From: UBA6183 sp041302975
Lineage (GTDB): Bacteria; Bacteroidota; Bacteroidia; UKL13-3
DNA length: 11,882 nucleotides
Direction of reading: 5' to 3'
Assembly: GCA_041302975.1 (NCBI GenBank)
Contig: JBFYQC010000113.1
Location: 1-11,882, forward strand
A model generated the notes under the pieces. The model had not been told where the DNA came from. It worked only from the letters and a program-made list of their open reading frames with translations, and ran no database searches. Shown piece by piece: positions 1-6,305 of the stretch. The translations under genes were made by a program, and so were the position numbers. Every line of letters starts with the position of its first letter. The first letter of the stretch is position 1.

Positions 1-611
1 CTGTCTAGCAGTTTCCATATAAGTCTTTCCTGTCCTGTTTCAAGCATTAATGGTATGGAGTCTATTCTCTTAACTTGAGTAAACCTATTGACTACTCCAT
101 TTGCCTTTTCTTCCCTATAAATATTAAATGACCCATCAAGTGGAATTTGGCTTCTGAATTTGTAAAGTGCGACAACATATTTTTCTTGAGAGTCTATTGT
201 TTCGCAGTTTTCTCGGCCGAAGTCTTCCAATTGAAAAGGTAAATCAAGGTCTGATAATGTTAATTCGTCATAAGAGTCAATAGCCGTTTTAATATTAATA
301 AGTTGTCTGATTGGATTAGGCCGGAATTCTTGTGGATAGTTTCTGACTGTAAAATATTGAGTTGCTATGATGCAAAATGTCCAAGCAAGCCAAAATTTCA
401 TTTTTTGGAAATTCTTAGTCAGTATAATAAATACAAAGTTGAAAATTGATATCACAATAAGAATAAAAGGAATTACAATAATTGCCTTAAGTCCAGTGTA
501 TGGAAATAGTCCTCCCAAAATAGGCAAGAGAATTAACGCTCCTAAAAGATTTAGGGATGCAATAGTCCAACGCTTAGATTTGGGATTCAAAGGTTCTTTG
601 TGGTTTGTCAT
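1..611 (-). CDS. Partial hypothetical membrane protein, C-terminus beyond the window
   Basis: An uninterrupted minus-strand frame begins with ATG at 609-611 and stays open for 203 codons to the left edge, so only the N-terminal part is visible. I do not recognise the family. Residues 1-14 are polar and basic (start MTNHKEPLNPKSKRW). Three hydrophobic segments follow at about residues 15-36, 43-65 and 73-89, then a soluble part rich in acidic and basic residues from about 90 onward. A plausible reading is an integral membrane protein with three N-terminal helices and a soluble C-terminal domain; which side of the membrane it faces is not clear. The start codon lies only 24 nt beyond the edge of an 85-bp palindrome, as cassette genes in integrons lie close to their recombination site, and it runs in the same direction as the integrase. 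A plus-strand frame over 367-708 is a shadow of this gene. Confidence 0.72.
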   Translation of the reverse strand, partial: MTNHKEPLNPKSKRWTIASLNLLGALILLPILGGLFPYTGLKAIIVIPFILIVISIFNFVFIILTKNFQKMKFWLAWTFCIIATQYFTVRNYPQEFRPNPIRQLINIKTAIDSYDELTLSDLDLPFQLEDFGRENCETIDSQEKYVVALYKFRSQIPLDGSFNIYREEKANGVVNRFTQVKRIDSIPLMLETGQERLIWKLLD

Positions 612-635
612 AGCATTACTGGTAACTTACTTATC

Positions 636-720
636 TGTGCAACTGATTCTCACGTTTATTGCACAATATTTCCTTTCGGGGAATATTATGTGCGATAAAT
701 CGACTTGAGGTAGTTGCACA
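636..720. repeat. attC-like imperfect palindrome (candidate recombination site)
   Basis: The outer arms TGTGCAACT (636-644) and AGTTGCACA (712-720) are perfect inverted repeats. Inside them are about 8 nt of mismatched spacer per side. A second long stem follows, 653-673 against 678-702, closed by a TTTC loop. The right arm of the inner stem carries unpaired single bases relative to the left arm. An outer stem, an unpaired spacer, an inner stem with extrahelical bases and a short loop form the architecture of integron attC sites, and 85 bp is within their size range. The outer boxes GTGCAAC and GTTGCAC each differ at one position from the attC consensus RYYYAAC / GTTRRRY. The 13-mer TTGCACAATATTT occurs twice (659-671 and 714-726). 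It could instead be a terminator for the integrase or a small palindromic repeat. Confidence 0.6.
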
Positions 721-725
721 ATATT

Positions 726-1871
726 TTATTCATTTAATTTTAATTTGTCTAACGGGCTGATTATTTTACCCAATTGCTCGATACTAACGTGCGTGTATAT
801 TTGGGTTGTTTTAGGGCTTTTATGACCAAGCAATTCCTGGATATGACGCAAATTTGTTCCGGCTTCCAACAAGTGGGTGGCATAACTGTGCCTTAACATA
901 TGCAAATTAATATTCTTTTTAATTCCTGCAACTTTTGTTGCCGTTTTTAAAACACTATCTAAGCTACGGGCACTGTATTGTCCTCCATATTGTCCCTCAA
1001 ACAAGTATTTCTCGGGCTTAAATTCTATGTAGTAATTTCTTAGCATGTTTAATACAACAGGCGAAAGCGGTACGTTTCTATCTTTCATTCCTTTGGCATT
1101 GCGTATGGTTATCATCATGCGTTTGCTGTCAATGTCTGTTTTTAATAAGTTCAACAATTCGCCTCGCCTTAATCCCGCACTGTAAATTAAGCTAAGCATA
1201 GTTTTATGTTTTAAATTTTGGCAAGCGTTTATAATTGCCGCCACTTCTTCTTCGCTTATTACTTTTGGTAATTTATGGCTTTGCTGTGGTCGTATTAATT
1301 GATCAATAGCTAGCTTGTGGTTTTTTACGGTTTGGTAAAAAAGTTTAAGGGCATTGATAAATTGCGATTGATAAGTTGCACTCAGGTTTTTCTTTAGTAT
1401 GTATTGGGTGTTAAAATCCATTACGTCTTGGTTAGTTATTTGGTCAACATTTTTTAGATGATGATAACTGAAAAATACCAACAAAGCATTGGTGTAACTT
1501 TCTATGGTGCTTTTACTATAACGTTTTACCTCCATCCAATTGGTGTATTTGTTTAGCAGCTCTTGTGTTTGTGTACTAATTTTGGGGTTGTTTTTTATGG
1601 CGTTAGTATGGGCGTTAACCGGTTTTAAATTACATGCATTTCGGTGGGTTTCATTATCGGTTATATGCCATGCTTTTAATGTTCTACTCCATCGTGCTCC
1701 GGGTATGGTGCGCACAAGCTGATTTAGTGTGGCCGTATTTTCAAAATACAGGGCAATGCGCTGTTGGTTATCGTGTGTTACCAATTTTACCGTTATGGTT
1801 TTATTGGCAATAAGTTGTGCAAGTTGGGTAACGGTGTTGCTCATAATGGGGCTAATTATGGTTATATACAA
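726..1871 (-). CDS. Tyrosine recombinase / site-specific integrase (XerC/D-like)
   Basis: The protein has 381 residues and should cut and rejoin DNA through a 3'-phosphotyrosine. Residues 25-75 form an extra N-terminal domain with a W-rich motif (GARWSRTLKAWHI, 58-70). Residues 100-195 are the SAM-like core-binding domain (YTNWMEVKRYSKSTIESY). Residues 203-366 are the catalytic domain, with the full active-site set: R235 in SAGLRRGEL, K260 in NAKGMKDR, H324 and R327 in HMLRHSYATHL, H350 in LLGH, and nucleophile Y359 in TTQIYTHV. The insertion between the middle and the HxxR motif that marks integron IntI proteins is absent, so it is XerC/D-like rather than IntI. A second ATG at 1842-1844 (residue 10) is an equally possible start. 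The 3' end sits 5 bp from an attC-like palindrome, suggesting that this site may be its substrate. Confidence 0.93.
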   Translation of the reverse strand: MYITIISPIMSNTVTQLAQLIANKTITVKLVTHDNQQRIALYFENTATLNQLVRTIPGARWSRTLKAWHITDNETHRNACNLKPVNAHTNAIKNNPKISTQTQELLNKYTNWMEVKRYSKSTIESYTNALLVFFSYHHLKNVDQITNQDVMDFNTQYILKKNLSATYQSQFINALKLFYQTVKNHKLAIDQLIRPQQSHKLPKVISEEEVAAIINACQNLKHKTMLSLIYSAGLRRGELLNLLKTDIDSKRMMITIRNAKGMKDRNVPLSPVVLNMLRNYYIEFKPEKYLFEGQYGGQYSARSLDSVLKTATKVAGIKKNINLHMLRHSYATHLLEAGTNLRHIQELLGHKSPKTTQIYTHVSIEQLGKIISPLDKLKLNE

Positions 1872-1925
1872 ACACTAATTAAACCAATAGGTCACGTATT
1901 TGCAAGCCATGCTATAAACAGCCGT

Positions 1926-1957
1926 AAATTATTGTACAGAAGTTAAACCCGGTTTAG
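1926..1957 (+). repeat. Imperfect 32-bp direct repeat, copy 1
   Basis: Matches copy 2 (2539-2570) at 26 of 32 positions by eye. The ends are the conserved parts: AAATTATT at the left and AGTTAAACCCGG(T/C)TTAG at the right. The copies lie 613 bp apart in the same orientation and bracket most of the palindromes of this region. Confidence 0.6.
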
Positions 1958-2091
1958 CTTTCGGAAGTTTCGGAAGGAATTGTTGCTCCCGAGTAATTAT
2001 TATTTTTTGTCACTTTTTATTTGGGTAAATGTTAATTCAACGAGGCTAAAACAACTAACATCAACGAGTTAAAAAGTAACCAAAAAGCCCA

Positions 2092-2176
2092 CCACGAATG
2101 CCAAATCCGACCTGATTCCTCGCACAAGTCCAACTGCCCCTTGACCCGAATCAGTCGGATTTCACACCATTCGTGG
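2092..2176. repeat. 85-bp interrupted inverted repeat
   Basis: Three blocks pair in order: CCACGAATG (2092-2100) with CATTCGTGG (2168-2176), AAATCCGA (2103-2110) with TCGGATTT (2155-2162), and CTGATTC (2112-2118) with GAATCAG (2148-2154). That gives 24 base pairs with small asymmetric internal loops and a 29-nt apical loop. It has no T-tract and is far from any stop codon, so it is not an obvious terminator. It may be a structured intergenic repeat, a small non-autonomous element or a recombination site. Confidence 0.7.
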
Positions 2177-2239
2177 ACGCCCACCGCACTTGAGTCATTC
2201 AAGCAAAAGTTATTGAATTAACATTTAAAGAGACTGATG

Positions 2240-2304
2240 CTTGATTGTTGAATAGTGCTCGAAGGACTCTATACGGCCTATGATGGTTTTACGTAACAAT
2301 CAAG
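2240..2304. repeat. 10-bp inverted repeat with 45-nt loop
   Basis: CTTGATTGTT (2240-2249) is the reverse complement of AACAATCAAG (2295-2304). The arms are perfect but the loop is long. Function unknown. Confidence 0.45.
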
Positions 2305-2344
2305 GCGACTGTTTGTGGGTTGGGTTTGTTAAGCAATCCCCGAA

Positions 2345-2377
2345 GCTGCGTTCGGGATTTACAACCCGAAGCGCAGC
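2345..2377. repeat. GC-rich hairpin
   Basis: GCTGCGTTCGGG (2345-2356) pairs with CCCGAAGCGCAGC (2365-2377), leaving one bulged G at 2371 and an 8-nt loop. The stem is strong but no T-tract follows, so this is more likely a repeat or structured element than a terminator. Confidence 0.55.
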
Positions 2378-2447
2378 GGCTAGGATTGCGTGGCTAAAAC
2401 AGGCGCTGTAGATTGTAGTAAAAGTATCATAAGCCTTGACTTTTTTG

Positions 2448-2477
2448 GATACTTTTTGTGTCAAGACAAAAAGTATC
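2448..2477. repeat. Perfect 12-bp hairpin
   Basis: GATACTTTTTGT (2448-2459) pairs with ACAAAAAGTATC (2466-2477) around a 6-nt loop, GTCAAG. It is followed at once by a second hairpin. Confidence 0.6.
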
Positions 2478-2483
2478 GCGGGT

Positions 2484-2501
2484 TTGGGGTGGCAACCCCA
2501 A
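2484..2501. repeat. Small 7-bp hairpin
   Basis: TTGGGGT (2484-2490) pairs with ACCCCAA (2495-2501) around the loop GGCA. It lies 6 bp past the previous hairpin, so the two may form one structured unit. Confidence 0.5.
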
Positions 2502-2538
2502 GTAGTCTTTTTTACATAATGATTTTACTATTTGGCAT

Positions 2539-2570
2539 AAATTATTTTTTGAAAGTTAAACCCGGCTTAG
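2539..2570 (+). repeat. Imperfect 32-bp direct repeat, copy 2
   Basis: Partner of the copy at 1926-1957. It leads directly into the GC-rich structured block that starts with GGGATGGAAGC at 2570. Confidence 0.6.
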
Positions 2571-2586
2571 GGATGGAAGCAGTTAC

Positions 2587-2663
2587 CCCCGAGGGCAAGC
2601 CTTCGGGGCAAGCATGTAACGCGCACAGCCCGACCCCGAGTGAAGCGCAGCGTAACCTCGGGG
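2587..2663. repeat. Tandem GC-rich hairpins in a structured intergenic block
   Basis: Hairpin one pairs CCCCGAGG (2587-2594) with CCTTCGGGG (2600-2608), with one bulged base. Hairpin two pairs CCCCGAG (2634-2640) with CTCGGGG (2657-2663). Short GGGATGGAAGC and GGAAAGCCCC motifs flank them. The look is that of a repeated Bacteroidetes intergenic element; this is recollection, not a checked match. Confidence 0.5.
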
Positions 2664-2715
2664 AAAGCCCCAAAATTTTATTGTTTTAAATTTAAGACGA
2701 GACTTAAAAGCATAA

Positions 2716-2740
2716 AAAATCCCGAACAAGTCGGGATTTT
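2716..2740 (-). terminator. Rho-independent terminator of the malic enzyme gene
   Basis: AAAATCCCGA (2716-2725) pairs with TCGGGATTTT (2731-2740) around a 5-nt loop. Read on the minus strand, the stem is followed by a run of six T and begins about 25 nt after the malic enzyme stop. It could act in both directions, because the plus strand also ends in TTTT. Confidence 0.8.
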
Positions 2741-2765
2741 ATAACATAAAATAAGTAAGGTGTGC

Positions 2766-5030
2766 TTAGTTATTTTCTTTGCTTTGCGCATCAACCACGG
2801 CAATAATTACCATGTTAACAATTTCGCGCACGCTGCTGCCTAATTGTAAAATATGTGCCGATTTTTTTAAACCCAATAATACGGGTCCTATTGCTTCTGC
2901 TCCTCCGGTTTCTTGCAACAATTTGTAAGTAATGTTACCAGCCGAAAGGTTAGGGAATATCAACGTGTTTACTGGGTGGTGGCACAACTCGCTAAATGGA
3001 AAATTCTCCTTTAACATTTTTTGGTTAAGCGCCATGTTTGATTGGATATCGCCATCCACAATCATATCTGGATATTTCTCTTTTAAAATCTTGCGGGCGT
3101 GTTGCATTTTGGTTGGTGTATCGCCTTCGGCACTCCCAAAATTACTGTACGATAACAATGCAATGCTTGGTGTAATGTTAAATTTCTTTACCGCATCGTA
3201 AGTTAACTTAGTAATGTCAACAATATCATTTACATCCGGTTTTTGATTTACAGTTGTGTCTGAGAAAAACAAAGTGCCTTTGCTGCTTAACATTACATAC
3301 ATACCAGCTACTTTACTAATACCCTCTTCTTTACCTAAAATTTGTAATGCAGGGCGTATGGTGCTTGGGTAGTTTCTGGTTAACCCCGAAATCATGGCAT
3401 CGGCCTCGCCCAACTCAACCATCATTGGCGCAAAGTGGTTGCGGTCGCGCATAAGCTTTGTTGATTCGTATAAAGTAACACCTTTACGTTTGCGTTTTTG
3501 GTAAAATACTTCGCCATAACGTGCACGTGTTTCGGTTTCTTCTATTGGGTTGATGATTGTTACATCTCCTAAATCAATTTTGTTTTCAGCAATTATGGTA
3601 TTAATTTTTTCTTTATCGCCCAACAAAATAGGAATTGCAATGCCTTCGTCTTTTACAATTTGTGCGGCACGTAAAATCTTGTAGTTATCGGCTTCGGCAA
3701 ATACCACGCGTTTAGGGTTTTTGCGTGCCTTACTTCCAATAACACGTATAAAGTTGCTCTCTTTACCCAAACGTTCTAACAATTCGTTGTTGTATGCATC
3801 CCAATCAGTAATGTGGCGTTTGGCTACTCCACTATCTATAGCTGCTTTAGCAACAGCCGGAGATACGGTTGTAATTAAACGAGGATCTAATGGTTTTGGG
3901 ATAATATAAGTGCGGCTAAACGAAATGTGTTTTTCGTTGTAGGCCAAGTTTACAATTTCGGGTACAGGCTCTTTAGTTAAATTAGCTAATGCGTATACAG
4001 CAGCCAGTTTCATTTCTTCATTAATTTTACTGGCACGTACATCTAATGCACCACGAAAAATATACGGGAAACCTAGTACGTTATTTACTTGGTTAGGATG
4101 ATCGCTGCGGCCCGTAGCCATAATAATATCAGGACGGGATGCTATGGCTTCTTCATAAGGTATTTCAGGGTCGGGGTTGGCCAATGCAAACACCACGGGG
4201 TTTTCAGCCATGCTGCGCACCATATCTTGGCTTACTACATTACCCTTGCTTAAACCAACAAAAACATCTGCACCATTCATGGCCTCAGTTAATGTGTTAA
4301 AGTTTTGGGTGGTAGCAAAAAACTGTTTTGTTGAATCCAGATTAGGACTATCTGTGCGTATAACGCCCTTGCTATCGCACATAATCAAGTTATCTTTTTT
4401 TACACCTAAGCTTAAAAAGATTTTTGCACAACTCATTGCCGAGGCACCTGCACCATTAAACACCACTCGAACTTCGCTAATTTTTTTATTGGCAAGTTCT
4501 AATGCATTAATTAAACCAGCACCAGTAATAATTGCTGTACCATGTTGGTCATCGTGCATAATTGGAATATCTAATTCCTCTTTTAAGCGTTGTTCAATTT
4601 CAAAACACTCGGGTGCTTTGATATCTTCAAGGTTAATACCCCCGAATGTTGGGCTAATTGCTTTAACGGTACGAATAAATTCTTCGGTATCTTTGGTGTT
4701 TACCTCAATATCAAACACATCAATATCGGCAAATATTTTAAACAATACGCCCTTACCTTCCATAACCGGTTTTGATGCCTCAGGGCCTATATCACCTAAG
4801 CCCAATACTGCTGTTCCGTTACTTATTACAGCTACTAAGTTACCTTTTGCTGTGTATTTGTATACATCATCAACATTTTCGGCAATGGCCAAACAAGGCT
4901 CTGCCACACCTGGCGAGTAAGCTAAGCTTAAATCGCGTTTGGTGTTAGTTGGTTTAGTTGGTACCACTTCTATTTTGCCTGGACGGCCCTTGCTGTGGTA
5001 CTTTAATGCGTCTTCTTTTAATGTGCTCAT
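2766..5030 (-). CDS. maeB: NADP-dependent malic enzyme with C-terminal phosphotransacetylase-like domain
   Basis: The 754-residue protein has the normal length of the MaeB class. It converts malate to pyruvate and CO2 while reducing NAD(P)+, a cytoplasmic step linking the TCA cycle to pyruvate and NADPH supply. Residues 1-160 are the malic domain, with catalytic Tyr39 in LAYSPGVAEPC and the likely catalytic lysine in EGKGVLFK (91-98). The metal-ligand region is LEDIKAPECFE (134-144) and MHDDQHGTAI (158-167). The NAD(P)-binding domain has GAGASA (193-198) and ANPDPEI (284-290). Residues about 430-754 form the Pta-like domain (RVVFAEAD, 441-448; SGLTRNYPST, 548-557). In this family that domain usually regulates activity, for example by acetyl-CoA, rather than catalysing acetyl transfer. 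The start is 29 bp after the LOG gene stop, so it may be the last gene of the operon. A terminator follows. Confidence 0.97.
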   Translation of the reverse strand: MSTLKEDALKYHSKGRPGKIEVVPTKPTNTKRDLSLAYSPGVAEPCLAIAENVDDVYKYTAKGNLVAVISNGTAVLGLGDIGPEASKPVMEGKGVLFKIFADIDVFDIEVNTKDTEEFIRTVKAISPTFGGINLEDIKAPECFEIEQRLKEELDIPIMHDDQHGTAIITGAGLINALELANKKISEVRVVFNGAGASAMSCAKIFLSLGVKKDNLIMCDSKGVIRTDSPNLDSTKQFFATTQNFNTLTEAMNGADVFVGLSKGNVVSQDMVRSMAENPVVFALANPDPEIPYEEAIASRPDIIMATGRSDHPNQVNNVLGFPYIFRGALDVRASKINEEMKLAAVYALANLTKEPVPEIVNLAYNEKHISFSRTYIIPKPLDPRLITTVSPAVAKAAIDSGVAKRHITDWDAYNNELLERLGKESNFIRVIGSKARKNPKRVVFAEADNYKILRAAQIVKDEGIAIPILLGDKEKINTIIAENKIDLGDVTIINPIEETETRARYGEVFYQKRKRKGVTLYESTKLMRDRNHFAPMMVELGEADAMISGLTRNYPSTIRPALQILGKEEGISKVAGMYVMLSSKGTLFFSDTTVNQKPDVNDIVDITKLTYDAVKKFNITPSIALLSYSNFGSAEGDTPTKMQHARKILKEKYPDMIVDGDIQSNMALNQKMLKENFPFSELCHHPVNTLIFPNLSAGNITYKLLQETGGAEAIGPVLLGLKKSAHILQLGSSVREIVNMVIIAVVDAQSKENN

Positions 5031-5059
5031 GCTCTCTTATATCTGTACAAAAAATCTAA

Positions 5060-5767
5060 TTAAAAATTCGGGCTGATGGACATGTCTGCGTAGTAATCTA
5101 AAATATAGTTTACGGCATCATCAGCAGTATCAACCAGTTTAAACAAGAACAAATCATCTGGATTAATGTTGTGTTCTTTTTCTAACATTACTTTTTTAAT
5201 CCAGTCAATTAATCCACTCCAATAGTCTGTGCCAACTAATACCACTGGAAAGCGCGCTACTTTGTGGGTTTGAATTAAAGTAAGTGCTTCAAACAATTCA
5301 TCTAAAGTACCAAACCCACCTGGCATGGCTACAAATCCTTGGGCATATTTCATAAACATTACCTTTCGCACAAAGAAATAATCGAAGTTAATCATCTTAT
5401 CGCGGTCAACGTATTTGTTTACAAACTGCTCAAAAGGCAATTCAATTCCTAAGCCAACAGATTTACCTCCGTTTTCGTAGGCACCTTTATTACCAGCTTC
5501 CATAATGCCTGGTCCGCCTCCAGTAATTACACCAAATCCGGCATTTACCAGTTTTAGAGCAACCTCCTCTGCCAATATAAAGTAAGGGTTATCGGGTTTT
5601 GTTCTGGCCGAACCAAATATGGAAACGCAAGGACCAATACGGCTCATTTTTTCGAATCCTTCAACAAATTCGGCCATAATTTTAAAGGTTGCCCAGCTAT
5701 CAGTAACTTTTATCTCGGGCCAATTTTTTTTCTCAAATGCTTTTTTAATTCTCTCTTCGTTTGTCAT
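5060..5767 (-). CDS. LOG-family protein (TIGR00730-type, Rossmann fold)
   Basis: With the ATG at 5765-5767 the protein has 235 residues. An in-frame upstream ATG (5824) would add 19 residues encoded largely by a GC-rich hairpin, so I chose the shorter start. Members characterised as LOG proteins hydrolyse cytokinin riboside 5'-monophosphates or other nucleoside monophosphates to free base and ribose 5-phosphate; older annotations call them lysine decarboxylases, which is wrong for most. Visible motifs are FGSAR (51-55), GGGPGIMEAGNKGA (83-96) and the signature PGGFGTLDE (149-157), with R134 just before it. It has no signal peptide and should be cytoplasmic. It follows the YqeY gene after 74 bp and precedes maeB by 29 bp. 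The substrate cannot be deduced from the sequence. Confidence 0.92.
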   Translation of the reverse strand: MTNEERIKKAFEKKNWPEIKVTDSWATFKIMAEFVEGFEKMSRIGPCVSIFGSARTKPDNPYFILAEEVALKLVNAGFGVITGGGPGIMEAGNKGAYENGGKSVGLGIELPFEQFVNKYVDRDKMINFDYFFVRKVMFMKYAQGFVAMPGGFGTLDELFEALTLIQTHKVARFPVVLVGTDYWSGLIDWIKKVMLEKEHNINPDDLFLFKLVDTADDAVNYILDYYADMSISPNF

Positions 5768-5795
5768 AGATCTACGCTTATTATTACACGAACAA

Positions 5796-5813
5796 GGGCG
5801 CACAAGTGCGCCC
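5796..5813 (-). terminator. GC-rich hairpin between the yqeY-like and LOG genes
   Basis: GGGCGCAC (5796-5803) pairs perfectly with GTGCGCCC (5806-5813), probably as a 7-bp stem with a CAAG loop. On the minus strand it lies 28 nt after the YqeY stop and 28 nt before the LOG start, and is followed only by a weak TTGTT. It may partly terminate transcription or protect the mRNA end. Confidence 0.45.
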
Positions 5814-5841
5814 TCTTTGTACAATTATACAAGAAATATTA

Positions 5842-6291
5842 TTATCCTAAAAGTTGTTTTAACAATGATGAAATAATTTTGCCATCGGCTTTACCAGCGA
5901 GTGCTTTCATTGCGGCAGGCATTGCTTTACCAAAATCTGCTGCATTTGTTGCACCAACTTCAGTAAGCACTACTTGTAAAGCGGTTTTAATTTCACTTTC
6001 ACTCATTTGTTTTGGCAAATAACGCTCAATAACAGTAAGTTCTTCACGTTCTGTAATGGCAAGTTCTTCGCGTCCGTTGCTTACAAAAATGTCTATACTT
6101 TCTTTACGTTGTTTAGCCAGTTTCTGAAAAATTTTAATAGCAGTTTCATCATCCACACTATCTTTTGCGCCCTCGGCTGTGGCAGCAAGCATTAATGCCG
6201 ATTTTAAAGCACGTAAAGCACGTAACGAAACTTCGTCTTTAGCCTTCATTGCAATAATAATATCGGTATTTATTTGTTGTTGTAAACTCAT
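5842..6291 (-). CDS. GatB/YqeY domain-containing protein
   Basis: The 149-residue protein has the usual length of stand-alone YqeY proteins. The family resembles the C-terminal tRNA-binding domain of the amidotransferase subunit GatB, but the stand-alone members have no established reaction. Typical family features are the N-terminal helix LQQQINTDIIIAMKAKD, then LRALKSAL (26-33), KQRKESIDIF (55-64), the ERYLPKQMSE segment (88-97) and the C-terminal FGKAMPAAM...GKADGKIISSLLKQLL. It is mostly helical and soluble, without a signal peptide. It starts 14 bp after the stop of the phosphosulfolactate synthase gene, so they are probably co-transcribed. Confidence 0.95.
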   Translation of the reverse strand: MSLQQQINTDIIIAMKAKDEVSLRALRALKSALMLAATAEGAKDSVDDETAIKIFQKLAKQRKESIDIFVSNGREELAITEREELTVIERYLPKQMSESEIKTALQVVLTEVGATNAADFGKAMPAAMKALAGKADGKIISSLLKQLLG

Positions 6292-6305
6292 AATTAAAGT
6301 AGTAA

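Larger units (their letters stand above)
1872..2765. other. Gene-free, repeat-rich intergenic region
   Basis: About 890 bp lie between the integrase start and the malic enzyme stop. No frame here looks coding: the longest (plus strand, 2390-2689) runs straight through several hairpins and repeats and has no protein-like composition. The stretch holds at least six inverted repeats, a 32-bp imperfect direct repeat and a terminator, listed separately. Runs such as AAAAAGTAACCAAAAAG near 2074-2089 and the hairpin-flanked GC-rich block 2572-2680 are, from memory, of the kind scattered between genes in many Bacteroidetes genomes, but this could not be checked. I saw no clear promoter for the integrase. 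Confidence 0.75.

Noticed and set aside
367..708. Plus-strand 113-codon frame with hydrophobic stretch
   Set aside because: It is antisense to a longer minus-strand frame that starts at 611 and is open to the window edge with clear membrane segments; its own 3' part runs through the palindrome.
726..1871. Calling the recombinase a true integron integrase (IntI)
   Set aside because: The IntI-specific insertion before the HxxR motif is missing and an extra N-terminal domain is present, so XerC/D-like is the safer name.
636..2176. CRISPR array or insertion sequence
   Set aside because: The repeats are not regularly spaced and no transposase gene or matching terminal inverted repeats surround the region.
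2390..2689. Plus-strand 99-codon frame
   Set aside because: It crosses several hairpins and a direct repeat, and its composition is that of translated repeats, so it is not a gene.
4177..4920. Plus-strand 247-codon frame antisense to maeB
   Set aside because: A long shadow of a well-conserved minus-strand gene; no recognisable domain or start context.
2766..5030. Treating the malic enzyme / phosphotransacetylase fusion as novel
   Set aside because: This is the normal architecture and length of the MaeB class.
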